Shown in pieces: positions 47,059 to 55,921 of a stretch of DNA of 64,000 bases; within the stretch, counting starts at the first letter, position 1, and every line of letters starts with the position of its first letter. Source of the stretch: Anaeromyxobacter oryzae (GTDB lineage Bacteria; Myxococcota; Myxococcia; Myxococcales; Anaeromyxobacteraceae); contig NZ_AP025591.1 in NCBI RefSeq assembly GCF_023169945.1, positions 434,001 through 498,000 on the forward strand, written 5' to 3'. The position numbers were made by a program, and so were the translations under genes. The notes beneath the pieces were generated by a model. It saw nothing but the letters and a program-made list of their open reading frames with translations, made no database searches and was not told the DNA's origin.

Positions 47059-47946
47059 CTACGGCGCGGCGGCGACCGACGTCACGAGGAACGGCGCGGC
47101 GGTCACCTGGCCCGACGAGACCGTCACGGTCGCGGGCACGGCCGGCGACGTCGCGAACGTGACGCCGCTCGGCCCGGAGAAGGTGAGCGTGTACGCGCCG
47201 GGGAGCAGGTACTTGAACGTGACGCCGTACACGCCGGACGCGTCCGCGGCGAGCGGCACGGTCGTGCCATCCCCGCCGGCGCCGGGCGTCAGCACCGCCT
47301 CGAAGTCCGCGAGCGTCTTCCCGGCGGGCAGGGTCACCCCGGGCGCGAGGGCGAGCGTGGTGGCGACGTCGCCGGTGAGCTGCAGTTCGGTGGCCTGGAC
47401 GACGGGGTGCATGACCCAGGCGCCGGAGGCGCCCGCGTCCTGCCCGAAGCTCTGCGACACGTCGAAGTCGACGAGCACCACCTTCGCCGCCGTCCCGACG
47501 GTCGCGGCGCCGGCCGGCAGGTCGATCTTCAGCCCCGACTCGGCGAAGCTCGGCATGCGCAGGGTTCCGCCGACGACGGCGCCCTCCGGCAGCCCCTCGT
47601 ACGTCGGCGAGGAGGCGTAGAGGACGCCGCCGACCTCGACGTAGCCGCCGGTGATGACGAACCGGAGCTGCGAGTACGTGCCCACCGGCACGACGGCGCC
47701 GTCGACCAGCAGGGCGGTGTCGTTCGCCAGCTTCAGCAGGTCGGTCGTGGTCTTCGTCGTGCTGAGGACGGTCGTTCCGCCCGAGCCGACGAGGTCGACC
47801 TCGGTGATCGTGACGACGGCGGCCGAGAACGCGGCCGGCGCGTCCTTCAGCAGGACCGAGATCTTGCCCGTCTGGGCGCTGCCGCCGCAGCCACCGAGCG
47901 CGGCCAGCGCCAGCGCGGCGCCCACCAGGATGCGATTGCGATTCAT
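47059..47946 (-). CDS. Lipoprotein with DUF4382 domain
   Basis: A 295-residue exported lipoprotein. The lipobox is LGGC at residue 20. The domain opens with GKISVLLKDAPAAFSAAVVTITEVDL, the DUF4382 hallmark, and continues with a carboxypeptidase-regulatory-like beta sandwich near the end (LPGAYTLTFSGPSGVTF). The function is unknown; it may be a surface protein. A GAGGAG ribosome site precedes the ATG. Confidence 0.85.
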   Translation of the reverse strand: MNRNRILVGAALALAALGGCGGSAQTGKISVLLKDAPAAFSAAVVTITEVDLVGSGGTTVLSTTKTTTDLLKLANDTALLVDGAVVPVGTYSQLRFVITGGYVEVGGVLYASSPTYEGLPEGAVVGGTLRMPSFAESGLKIDLPAGAATVGTAAKVVLVDFDVSQSFGQDAGASGAWVMHPVVQATELQLTGDVATTLALAPGVTLPAGKTLADFEAVLTPGAGGDGTTVPLAADASGVYGVTFKYLLPGAYTLTFSGPSGVTFATSPAVPATVTVSSGQVTAAPFLVTSVAAAP

Positions 47947-48063
47947 GAGACTCCTCTCGAGTTGAAGCCGGGGGTCGTGTCCGACGGATCACGGCGGTGC
48001 AACCGCCGTTCCCCCGTGAGGAGGCCGGAACATCGGGCGATCGAGGTGCCGCCCGCGGAGAGG

Positions 48064-48103
48064 GTGTACGGTTCGGGACACCGGAGCGTCCCGAACCGTT
48101 CAC
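48064..48103. promoter_or_regulatory. Long dyad symmetry in a divergent intergenic region
   Basis: ACGGTTCGGGAC at 48068-48079 is repeated as its exact complement at 48088-48099 across an 8-base loop; the symmetry extends to 48064 and 48103 with one mismatch. It lies between the divergently transcribed DUF4382 lipoprotein and the DUF2277 gene, upstream of both, so it could be an operator or an RNA hairpin. Confidence 0.6.
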
Positions 48104-48240
48104 TCGCGCGCGGCCGGCCCGGTCCGAGGCACGGCCGGCATGCGCCTCACCAGCGCGTGCCTCACTGCGCGCGGTGCAGGTGCAGGCGGGAGGAGCCGCC
48201 GCGTGTGGACGCGCCGCCCCCCGGCGGCTAATGAACCCGC

Positions 48241-48543
48241 ATGTGCCGGAACATCCGCGTGCTCTACAACTTCGACCCACCCACGACGGACGAGGAGGTC
48301 CGCGCCGCGGCGCTGCAGTACGTCCGCAAGGTGAGCGGGCTGCGCCAGCCGCCAGCCGTCGACGCAGCCGCGTTCGAGGCGGCCGTCGACGAGGTCGCGG
48401 CGACGACCCGGCGCCTCCTCGCCTCGCTCCACGCGCGCACCGCCGTGCGGACGCGCGAGCACGAGCGGGAGAAGGCGCGCGCCCGCGGGGCGACGCGCGA
48501 GGCGAGCCGATCGCGCGCGCCGCAGCCGTCGAAGGCTTCGTGA
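48241..48543 (+). CDS. DUF2277-family protein
   Basis: A 100-residue protein beginning MCRNIRVLYNFDPPTTDEEVRA, the very conserved start of the DUF2277 family. It continues with ALQYVRKVSGLRQPP and a helical region and ends in a basic disordered tail. The function is unknown. The stop lies 13 bases from the convergent stop of the next gene. Confidence 0.88.
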   Translation: MCRNIRVLYNFDPPTTDEEVRAAALQYVRKVSGLRQPPAVDAAAFEAAVDEVAATTRRLLASLHARTAVRTREHEREKARARGATREASRSRAPQPSKAS

Positions 48544-48555
48544 CCTCCCCGGCGG

Positions 48556-49581
48556 CTACTCCAGCCGAGCCGAGCCCAGGAGTCGCTCCAGGGCGGGGGC
48601 GTCCTCCGGGACGTACCGGATCTTCGAGAGGTGCACCTCTCCCGCGAAGTCCTCGCGCAGCAGGTATCCGTGGACGTGGCGCTGGCGGACCTCGGCGGCC
48701 TCGACCCGCGGGACGAGGTAGCCGACGACGGCCATGTCGCCGCGCGACGAGAGCTGCACGTCCTTCTTCTCGAGCGGCGAGCGCGACGCGCCCTCCGTCC
48801 AGCGCCGCTGCCGGACCTCCTCGGGCCGGGTGAGCCCCGTCGTCCGCTCGACCGTGAGCGTGACCGCGAAGCCGCCCGGCAGCGTCCCCATCACCATCGC
48901 GCCCCCGCCGCCCGGGCGAGCGCCGACGCGGAGCACGTCGAGGCCGGGCAGCTCCGCCGCGAGCGTCCTGCGGCCGGCCGCGACGCGGATCGCGTTCGGC
49001 CCGGTGCCCGCGGGAAGGTGGCGCGCGCTCGCGAGCAGCTCGAGGGCGCGGGCGCGGGCGGGCGCGTCCTTCGAGCTCCCCAGCACCGTGAAGACGAGGA
49101 GCAGGTCTCCGGTCGCGGCGGCGCCCTGGGTGACGTGACGCCACTCGCCCTCCGGCGGCTCGCGGTCCTGCCACCGCTTGTCCGTCGCCGAGACGAAGGC
49201 GAGGTGCGCCGCGGGGCCGGACCGCTCCTCGACGGGGAGCTTCTCCTCCGCCGCGCCCCCCTGGAGGTCGCGCGCATTCCGCTCGGCGCCCGCGCGGAGC
49301 GCGTCGACCGTCGTGGGCCCGTTCGGCGGAACCATCACGGTGACGAGGACGCGGAGCTCCGGTCCGTCGACGGGCGCGAGCCGCATCGTGAGCCCACCGG
49401 GCTCCTCGATCCGGCGCGCCTCGACCTGCCAGCCCTCCGGGATCGCGAGCTGGAGCCGCCCATGCCCGGGGATGCCGAAGGGCAGGACCGTGTCCGCCGC
49501 GAAGACCCGTGGGGCGGCGAGGGCGAGCGCGGCAGCGAGCGTGGCGCATACCGCGGCGCGGGCGAGGCGGAAGACGGGCAT
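48556..49581 (-). CDS. Secreted protein of unknown function
   Basis: A 341-residue protein with a signal peptide (residues 1-28, LARAAVCATLAAALALA). The mature part is beta-rich with no known motif. It begins LPFGIPGHGRLQLAIPEGWQVE, a pattern seen in DUF1795/PsbP-like proteins, but this is only a hint. It holds no cysteines after the signal. It converges on DUF2277. A GGGAG ribosome site precedes the ATG. Confidence 0.75.
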   Translation of the reverse strand: MPVFRLARAAVCATLAAALALAAPRVFAADTVLPFGIPGHGRLQLAIPEGWQVEARRIEEPGGLTMRLAPVDGPELRVLVTVMVPPNGPTTVDALRAGAERNARDLQGGAAEEKLPVEERSGPAAHLAFVSATDKRWQDREPPEGEWRHVTQGAAATGDLLLVFTVLGSSKDAPARARALELLASARHLPAGTGPNAIRVAAGRRTLAAELPGLDVLRVGARPGGGGAMVMGTLPGGFAVTLTVERTTGLTRPEEVRQRRWTEGASRSPLEKKDVQLSSRGDMAVVGYLVPRVEAAEVRQRHVHGYLLREDFAGEVHLSKIRYVPEDAPALERLLGSARLE

Positions 49582-49770
49582 GTGGGCTCCCCCTGGGACT
49601 CCCGACAGGAGAGCACGTTCCGGAAGCCGGTGCCACCGGACATCGCACGCTGGGCGGTGCGGCGCGGCGACGAGGGGCTCGCACCCACCGTCACGGCCGC
49701 GCGACGGCCGGCACGAGCTCGACGCGGGCACCAGCCACCACATGACCGCGACGCGCCGGACCGGCGCCGC

Positions 49771-50346
49771 TCAGTCCCGGAAGCGCGACTCGATGCGACG
49801 GTCGGGGACGAGCCACATCAGCGCCACGGCGACGTAGAGCGCGTCCGCGATCCACTCGCGGACGAACGCGAGCGGGATCGCGACGGCGTAGATGACCGGC
49901 GAGATCTTGCCCTTCAGGTCCCTCCCGATGGCGATCGCGAGCTTCGATCGCGGTCCCTCGTCCGCGATGATCGCGGCCTGCAGCAGCACGTACGCGATCC
50001 CCGCGGCGAGCAGGACCGCGCCGTACACCGCCGTGGGCGTCGCCGCGAAGTGGTTCTCCCCCATCCAGCCGGTCACGAAGGGCACGAGCGAGAGCCAGAA
50101 CAGGAGGTGCAGGTTCGCCCACAGGATCCGGCCGTCGATGCGGGTCGCGGCGTGCAGCAGGTGGTGGTGGTTGGTCCAGTAGATGCCGAGGTAGACGTAG
50201 CTCAGCACGTACGTGAGGAAGATCGGCGCGAGCGGCGCGAGCGCGTGCACGTCCGCCGCGTGCGGGATCTTGAGCTCCAGGACCATGATGGTGATGAGGA
50301 TCGCCATCACGCCGTCGCTGAAGGCCTCGAGTCGTCCCTTGTTCAT
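49771..50346 (-). CDS. TMEM175/DUF1211-family potassium channel
   Basis: A 191-residue membrane protein with about six helices. RLEAFSDGVMAILITIMVLE is the family signature (FSDG-x-x-AI), which lines the pore in the characterised bacterial homologues. Only one six-helix unit is present, as usual in bacteria. It is the second predicted potassium channel in this window. Confidence 0.9.
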   Translation of the reverse strand: MNKGRLEAFSDGVMAILITIMVLELKIPHAADVHALAPLAPIFLTYVLSYVYLGIYWTNHHHLLHAATRIDGRILWANLHLLFWLSLVPFVTGWMGENHFAATPTAVYGAVLLAAGIAYVLLQAAIIADEGPRSKLAIAIGRDLKGKISPVIYAVAIPLAFVREWIADALYVAVALMWLVPDRRIESRFRD

Positions 50347-50514
50347 CGCTCCGCGGACCGCGTGAGACAGCTTGGATGGTCGAGCACGCGCTCGGCCGCA
50401 CCACCGCGGGCGCGTCCCGGGTGGGTCCGAGTCTCCGGCAGCCGCGCCCTCCCGCGGACGCCGGGCGAGGGACTCCTGCTTCACGCGCCGCCCGGGAACG
50501 GGCAGAGTGGGCCG

Positions 50515-51117
50515 GTGCTCCAGAGCTCCGTCGCGTTTGCAGTCATGGTCCTCGTGCTGATCGGCGCCCGCGCGCTGTGGCGTCGCCGTCCGCTCCCGGT
50601 GCCCGGGCCCGTCCCGCTCGTCGACGGGCAGCTCGTCTTGCGCCCCCCGCGCCAGTACGCGCTGCTGCTCGGCGTCGGCACGCTCTTCCCGACCGGACTC
50701 ATCGCGAGCGTGACGGCGCGCTCCTGGATGCTGGGGCGCATGGGCGCGGCCTCGCTCGCAGGTGGCGCCGTCGTCACGGTGCTGGCGCTCTCCGTGAGCG
50801 TGCACCAGTTCCTCTCCGCGTTCCGGTCGCGCCTCGTCGCCGACGACACTGGGCTGGAGCGGGTCGGCGTGCTGATGCGACGCCGCGTCGGCTGGCGGGA
50901 CGTCGCGCGCGTCGTCTACAACCCCGTCCAGCGGTGGTTCTACGTCACGACGACGCGTGGCACGCGCTTCTGGATCCCGGAGGACCTGCCGGGCATGGCG
51001 CAGCTCGCCGACCTGGCGCTCCGGCGGCTGCCCACGTCGGTGCTCGGCGCCGATCCGGACGCCCGCGAGGTCCTCGAGGACCTCGCGGGCCCCGCGCGTG
51101 AATCCCTGCGCAGCTAG
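50515..51117 (+). CDS. Membrane protein with two helices and a PH-like domain
   Basis: A protein of about 200 residues. Hydrophobic segments at about 5-17, 46-63 and 74-92 are followed by a compact domain, DDTGLERVGVLMRRRVGWRDVARVVYNP then RFWIPEDLPGM, which resembles bacterial PH-domain (YdbT/DUF304) proteins. The GTG at 50515 gives the longest protein; an ATG at 50545 is an alternative. Its TAG stop is shared with the convergent gene. Confidence 0.75.
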   Translation: MLQSSVAFAVMVLVLIGARALWRRRPLPVPGPVPLVDGQLVLRPPRQYALLLGVGTLFPTGLIASVTARSWMLGRMGAASLAGGAVVTVLALSVSVHQFLSAFRSRLVADDTGLERVGVLMRRRVGWRDVARVVYNPVQRWFYVTTTRGTRFWIPEDLPGMAQLADLALRRLPTSVLGADPDAREVLEDLAGPARESLRS

Positions 51118-52589
51118 GCCGCCAGGTCGCCCCGCGAGGTCGCGGCGCTCATCTCGGCGAGCACGCCGATCATCCCGCTCATGGCCTTCGCCGGGTCGGA
51201 GGTCCCGGCGACCGCCTCGTACACCCCCGCCGCGACCGCGTGGGCGGCGTAGGCACCCTCGGCGTACCTGCCCGCGCCGCCGCTCCCCTCCCCCTCCTTC
51301 AGCGCCCGCCGCAGGTCGGCGACGATCGCCTCGTCCGCATCGCGCCAGTCCTGGATGTCGCCGAGCGCCCGTCCTTCGAGCGCTCCGAGCCGGGTCCGGA
51401 CGATCGCCCGCGCGACCACGGCCGCCGACGCCTTCGCGACGCCCGCCGTGACGGCGAGGTCCCCGAGGCGGATCCGCCCGAGGTCCCGATCCGCCTCCGC
51501 GACCAGCCGGTCCGCCCACCTCGCCGCCCCCTTGAACGACAGGAGCCGCACCGTCTCCGCCGCGAGGTAGGCGCGCGCGATGTCCGCCGGGTGCGGGTCC
51601 TCCGGCGAGCCCACGTTCCGGAGCGACGGCGTCCCGTTCCACGCACCGTTCAGCGCCCGGAAGTAGCCGACGAGCCCCACCGCCGCCGCGGGGCCCATGT
51701 TCAGCACTCCGAGGACGTCCGCCGCCGTCTCGTCGATCCGGTCCGCCCAGTAGTCCGCGAGGGACGGGTCCATCCTCTCGGCGAGGAGGCCGTCCCGCAC
51801 GGCGCCTGCGAGCTCGTCCCGGAGCCCGTCGTCGGCCTCGAGGATGTCGTGCCCCGCCGTCTCGTGGGCGAGCGCCGGCCACGCGAGCAGCCCGCCCGAT
51901 GCGTTCGCCGCCGGCAGGCTCACGATCGGCGCGCCCACCTCCAGCGACGCGGTGGCAGTCGCGGACCACGTGTACGGCCCGTCCTCGGCGCTCCCCCAGC
52001 GGACGAGCGGCGGGAGCACGCCGCGATCCGGCGGCTTCACGCCGCGCCGGTCCTCCGCGGACAGGAACCCCTCGTAGAGATCGCTCACGACCTCCTGGAA
52101 CGCGGAGGTCGCGCGAGCCTGGTAGCCCTCTCCGTGCTGCAGCACCGCCTGCGCGACGTCGAGCAGGAGCGCCGCGTCGCCCTCGCGCTCCGGATCCTCG
52201 GCGAGCACCCGCGCGAACCCGCGGGGGCCGAGGCCGTCGAGCGTCCGCAGCAGGGGGTCCACGACGGCTCGCTGGTACTCCGGCGGGAGCTTCGCGCGCG
52301 CCTTCTCGAGCCGCGCCCGGAGCGCGGCGAACGTCGCCGGATCCGGAGGGCCGTCCGCGGGCGAGAGGGCCGCCGCGCGGGCGTCGCCGACGCAGGCGGC
52401 GAGCCCCGCGAGCGATACCGGGTCCGAGGGCGGGCGCGACGCGACGGCGGAGAGCGGCGCGGCGTGGACCCCCGGCTCGAGCCGATCGGCTGCGCGCGCC
52501 TCTGCGCGGCGGATGGGGCCGGACCCGGGGAGATCGGGAGTCGGATCCGGTGGTGCGACTGCAGCGGCGGAGACGGTTCTCGGGAACAT
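51114..52589 (-). CDS. Protein of unknown function with a putative metal motif HETAGH
   Basis: A 491-residue protein without a named family. The N-terminal ~80 residues are proline/alanine-rich. The rest is helical with ALAHETAGHDILEADDGL near residue 245 and WADRIDETAADVLGVLN about 40 residues on, together reminiscent of a zinc peptidase (H-E and a distal E in DETAADVLG). The motif spacing is HExxxH, not the canonical HExxH. No signal peptide was seen. GGAGG precedes the ATG. Its stop overlaps the opposite gene's stop at CTAG 51114-51117. Confidence 0.7.
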   Translation of the reverse strand: MFPRTVSAAAVAPPDPTPDLPGSGPIRRAEARAADRLEPGVHAAPLSAVASRPPSDPVSLAGLAACVGDARAAALSPADGPPDPATFAALRARLEKARAKLPPEYQRAVVDPLLRTLDGLGPRGFARVLAEDPEREGDAALLLDVAQAVLQHGEGYQARATSAFQEVVSDLYEGFLSAEDRRGVKPPDRGVLPPLVRWGSAEDGPYTWSATATASLEVGAPIVSLPAANASGGLLAWPALAHETAGHDILEADDGLRDELAGAVRDGLLAERMDPSLADYWADRIDETAADVLGVLNMGPAAAVGLVGYFRALNGAWNGTPSLRNVGSPEDPHPADIARAYLAAETVRLLSFKGAARWADRLVAEADRDLGRIRLGDLAVTAGVAKASAAVVARAIVRTRLGALEGRALGDIQDWRDADEAIVADLRRALKEGEGSGGAGRYAEGAYAAHAVAAGVYEAVAGTSDPAKAMSGMIGVLAEMSAATSRGDLAA

Positions 52590-52775
52590 GTGCGCCCCTC
52601 CTTGGATGGGATGGGGCGCAGGTGCGACGACCGTGCCGCTCGGGAAGCACGCGCGGAACCGCGAAAGCCCTAGAGTCTCGCGGAAGGCGTCTCCTCCCGC
52701 GGCGCGTCCCCCGGCTCCGCCGCGGCCGCGGTGGTCGCGCCGCGGACGGAGAGGGGACGCGGGTGCAGAGCGGCG

Positions 52776-53837
52776 CTACGCGTGCGGCTGCAGCATGATC
52801 TTCACGCCCTTGCCGGAGAGCAGCTCGTCGAGTCCCTTCTGGAACTCGACCAGCGGCAGGTGCGTGGTGACCACGTGCTCGTGCTGCACGATGCCCTTGT
52901 ACAGATAGTCGATCGCCTTCGGGTAGCAGTAGGGCCCGAGGTGCGCGCCGTGGATGTTCAGCTCCTTGCGGTCGCCGATGATGGACCAGTCCGCCGTGGT
53001 CTTGTCCCCGAACACGCCGAACGCGACGAAGGTGCCGAGCTTGCGGAGCAGGTCGAGGCCCTGCACCACCGCCGGCGCGTAGCCGGTGGCCTCGATGAAT
53101 ACGTCCGCACCGTAGCCGTCGGTGAGCGACTTCACCTTGGCGGCGGGGTCGGTCTCCTTCACGTTGATCGTCACGTGCGCGCCGAGGGCCTTGGCCTTCT
53201 CGAGCCGCTCGGGCTTCGCGTCGGTGACGATGATCTGCCCGGGGTTCTTGAGCTTGATGATTTGGAGCATCAGGAGGCCCAGGGTCCCGGCGCCGGCCAG
53301 CACCACCGTGTCGCCGAGCTGGATCTCGCCCCGCTCCACGGCGTGGATCGCGCAGGCGAGGGGCTCGACCAGGACTCCGGCGTCGCGCTTGATGTCCTTC
53401 GGCATCTTGTGGATGCGCGAGCGGGGGCCGAGCTTCATGAACTCCGCCCAGGCGCCGTTGCAGTGCTTCTGGAATCCATACATGTCGTGCACTTCGCACA
53501 TCCAGTACTGCCCGCGCTGGCAGAACCGGCACTTGTCGCAGGGGTAGATCTGCTCGGCGATGATCTTGTCGCCGCTCTGGATTCCCCACTTCTCCGCGGC
53601 GCCTTCCCCGAGCTCCACCACGGTCCCGAAGAACTCGTGGCCGGGCACCACGGGGGCCTTCACCCACGAGTTCCAGAACGACTCGGCGCCGATGAAGGTC
53701 TTGCCGTCGCTGCCGCAGATCCCGGCGGCGTCGATGCTGATGATGACCTCGCCGGGGCCGGCGGTGGGACGGGGGATCTTCTCCACCCTGAAGTCCCTCG
53801 GGGCGTAATTCCGTACCGCAACCATCGTGTCGCTCAT
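52776..53837 (-). CDS. Zinc-dependent alcohol/polyol dehydrogenase, EltD-like (copy 1)
   Basis: A 353-residue medium-chain dehydrogenase. Catalytic zinc ligands are in GICGSDG, PGHEFFG; structural zinc cysteines are CDKCRFCQRGQYWMC. The NAD fold has VVLAGAGTLGLLML, and TDAKPERLEKAKALGA suggests NAD. The sequence resembles the erythritol/L-threitol dehydrogenase EltD from the mycobacterial tetritol pathway. It sits downstream of DhaK-like and DhaL-like genes, and a second copy about three-quarters identical by eye lies at 57704. Probable product is a ketose such as L-erythrulose. GGAG precedes the ATG. Confidence 0.9.
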   Translation of the reverse strand: MSDTMVAVRNYAPRDFRVEKIPRPTAGPGEVIISIDAAGICGSDGKTFIGAESFWNSWVKAPVVPGHEFFGTVVELGEGAAEKWGIQSGDKIIAEQIYPCDKCRFCQRGQYWMCEVHDMYGFQKHCNGAWAEFMKLGPRSRIHKMPKDIKRDAGVLVEPLACAIHAVERGEIQLGDTVVLAGAGTLGLLMLQIIKLKNPGQIIVTDAKPERLEKAKALGAHVTINVKETDPAAKVKSLTDGYGADVFIEATGYAPAVVQGLDLLRKLGTFVAFGVFGDKTTADWSIIGDRKELNIHGAHLGPYCYPKAIDYLYKGIVQHEHVVTTHLPLVEFQKGLDELLSGKGVKIMLQPHA

Positions 53838-53904
53838 GGGGTGCTCCTTTCACGTCCTGCTCGAAGCCCGGCTCCTCGACCGGTCCGTCCCACTCGATCT
53901 GCAC

Positions 53905-54543
53905 CTACAGCTGGCTCTTCAGGGATCTGGCCATCGATCCCAGGATCAGCGCGCACGACGTCGCCCCCGCGTCGAGGACGCCCTTCGAGCGCTCCCCGAG
54001 CCTGCTGGCGCGCCCGACGCGGGCCACCAGGTCTCGCGTCGACTCCTTGCCCTTCTCGGCGGCTGCCGCCATCGCGTCCAGCGCGTCGGAGAACGACCGC
54101 CCGGCCGCCAGCGCGGCGGCGAACGCGTCACGCGCGGGGACGAGGGCATCGAGGAGCGTCTTGTCCCCGACCTTCGCGCCGCCGATCTCCTGGATCGCCG
54201 CCAGGCCGGCGTCCAGCATCGCCGCGAAGGTCGGCGCGTCGACGACGTCGCGCTTCCCGACGGCCTCGGCCATCGCCCCGAAGAAGTTGCCGTAGAGCGG
54301 CCCCATCGAGCCGCCGACGCCCTCGATCAGCGTTTCACCGAGCGTCGCCAGCGCCTGCGAGAGCCCGGCCGGCGCCCCGGCCAGCCGCTCGCCCGCCGCG
54401 CCGAAGCCCTTGCTCATGTTGATGCCGTGATCGCCGTCTCCGATGGCGCCGTCGATCTCGGAGAGGTAGGCCCGGTTGGCCTTCATCACCGCGACGAGGT
54501 CCGTGACGACGAAACCCGCGGCGTCGTTCCTGACCTGGTCCAC
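53905..54543 (-). CDS. DhaL-like kinase subunit (ATP-binding domain)
   Basis: A 212-residue subunit with the nucleotide site of the dihydroxyacetone kinase family: IDGAIGDGDHGINMSKGF carries the conserved aspartates, and GGSMGPLYGNFFGAMAEA follows. It should phosphorylate a ketose (dihydroxyacetone or erythrulose) together with the DhaK-like protein upstream. No DhaM gene was seen, so ATP may be the phosphate donor directly. GTG start three bases after the DhaK-like stop. Confidence 0.93.
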   Translation of the reverse strand: MDQVRNDAAGFVVTDLVAVMKANRAYLSEIDGAIGDGDHGINMSKGFGAAGERLAGAPAGLSQALATLGETLIEGVGGSMGPLYGNFFGAMAEAVGKRDVVDAPTFAAMLDAGLAAIQEIGGAKVGDKTLLDALVPARDAFAAALAAGRSFSDALDAMAAAAEKGKESTRDLVARVGRASRLGERSKGVLDAGATSCALILGSMARSLKSQL

Positions 54544-54546
54544 CGT

Positions 54547-55548
54547 TCACCCCTCGACCGTCATGCCGACCGAGCGGCAGGGGTACGCGAGGCACGCCTT
54601 CAGCTCGTCGTCCAGCTTCATCACCGTGAGCGTCACTCCCATCATGTCCAGGGAGGTGAAGTAGTTCCCCACGAAATGGCGGCTGATCTGGATGCCCCTC
54701 GACGCGAGGATCTCGGCCACCCGGGCCTGGAGGATGTAGAGCTCCATGATCGGCGTCGCGCCGAGCCCCGACAGCAGCACCGCGACCTCCATCCCCGCCT
54801 CGAAGGGCAGATCGGGCAGGACCGTCTCGAGCATGAGGTCGGCCATCGCGTTCGCCGAGGTCGTCTTCACGACCTTGATGCCCGGCTCGCCGTGATGGCC
54901 GATGCCGACCTCCATCTCGCCGTCCTTGATCTCGAAGTTCGGCTTGCCGACCGCCGGGATGGTGCAGGCGGAGAGGCCGATTCCGATGGAACGGCAGCTG
55001 TCGATGGCCTTCTGGGCGGCGGTGATCACCTCGTCGAGGCTGCCGCCCATGGCCGCCCTGGCGCCCCCCACCTTCCACATGAGGATCTCGCCGGCCACCC
55101 CGCGCCGCTTCTCGCGGTCGCTCCTCGGTGCCGACGGCACGTCGTCGTTGGCGACGACGGTCCTGACGCGGATGCCCTCCTTCTCGGCCATCTTCATGGC
55201 CATCTTCACGTTCATGTTGTCGCCGGCGTAGTTGCCGTAGAGGCAGGCCACGCCCTTCCCGGCGTCGGCGGCCTTGAACGCGTCGAAGAAGCTCTTGGCG
55301 GTGGGCGAGGAGAAGATCTCCCCGACCGCGACGGCGTCGACCAGGCCGTCTCCGACGTAGCCCAGGAAGGCCGGCTCGTGACCCGAGCCGCCTCCGGTGA
55401 CGACGCCGACCTTGCCGGCGATGGGCGCCCGGACGTGCCTCACGACGCGGCGGTTCTCGGCCGCGGCGACGAGGTCCGAGTGCACCTGCAGCCAGCCCCG
55501 CAGCATGTCCTCCACCACGAGGTCGGGGTCGTTGAAGATCCGGTTCAT
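54547..55548 (-). CDS. DhaK-like ketose kinase subunit
   Basis: A 333-residue subunit that binds the ketose covalently at a histidine. VVTGGGSGHEPAFLGYVGDG is the N-terminal fold signature, LYGNYAGDNMNVKMAM follows, and the substrate histidine lies in GIGHHGEPGIKV. It is of the size and type used for dihydroxyacetone and, in tetritol pathways, erythrulose. GGGAGG precedes the ATG. First gene of the leftward arm of the island. Confidence 0.94.
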   Translation of the reverse strand: MNRIFNDPDLVVEDMLRGWLQVHSDLVAAAENRRVVRHVRAPIAGKVGVVTGGGSGHEPAFLGYVGDGLVDAVAVGEIFSSPTAKSFFDAFKAADAGKGVACLYGNYAGDNMNVKMAMKMAEKEGIRVRTVVANDDVPSAPRSDREKRRGVAGEILMWKVGGARAAMGGSLDEVITAAQKAIDSCRSIGIGLSACTIPAVGKPNFEIKDGEMEVGIGHHGEPGIKVVKTTSANAMADLMLETVLPDLPFEAGMEVAVLLSGLGATPIMELYILQARVAEILASRGIQISRHFVGNYFTSLDMMGVTLTVMKLDDELKACLAYPCRSVGMTVEG

Positions 55549-55696
55549 GCCGCCTCCCTCCGCGCGTCGTCGCGCGCGCTGGATCGTCTACCCGCCGTCG
55601 GTGGACCCGGGACTCGAGCTCCGTCTCGACTCGTGGTCACGGGCGCCTCCCGAGGTGGGGCCGGAGCGAGCGCTCGCACTCGCGAGGCGCTCGCGA

Positions 55697-55710
55697 TCGA
55701 AACGATTCAA
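55697..55710. promoter_or_regulatory. LacI-type operator in front of the dhaK-like arm
   Basis: TCGAAACGATTCAA, the LacI-family consensus TGAAACG-TTCA with one mismatch. It shares the 12-base core GAAACGATTCAA with the site at 56537. It sits inside the 373-base region between the dhaK-like and rpiB starts, 149 bases before the former. A minus-strand TTGACA-like box (TGTCAA at 55742-55747) lies upstream so that the operator would fall on the start point, the right place for repression. Confidence 0.7.
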
Positions 55711-55718
55711 TCGCGTGA

Positions 55719-55747
55719 ACGTGAACCTCTGGCGAGCGACCTGTCAA
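55719..55747 (-). promoter_or_regulatory. Candidate sigma-70 promoter of the dhaK-like operon
   Basis: A perfect TTGACA (minus strand, 55747-55742) followed about 17 bases on by a poor -10 (TCACGT). The LacI operator lies just downstream. Confidence 0.35.
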
Positions 55748-55823
55748 CGTGTCTCCCGGGACGTGTCTTCGCCATTCCCGCCCTGCGGGGCAGACGGGCG
55801 AGGGCCTCGCGAGCGCGGTCGAC

Positions 55824-55829
55824 TTGACA
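55824..55829 (+). promoter_or_regulatory. Candidate -35 element upstream of rpiB
   Basis: TTGACA matches the consensus and lies 93 bases before the rpiB start. No good -10 box sits at normal spacing (AAGGGT at 55847-55852), so this is only a suggestion. Confidence 0.25.
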
Positions 55830-55921
55830 CCGCCGCTTGGGACACAAAGGGTAGCCGGCGGGTGCTCGCCGCAGCGCCACGCGCGCACCGCTGGATGACA
55901 CCGCGCGTCGGAGGATCAGGG

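Noticed and set aside
49771-53904. A minus-strand open frame of 1377 codons containing the TMEM175 protein at its end
   Set aside because: Only the last 191 codons form a protein; the rest is a shifted frame across the dehydrogenase and HETAGH genes.
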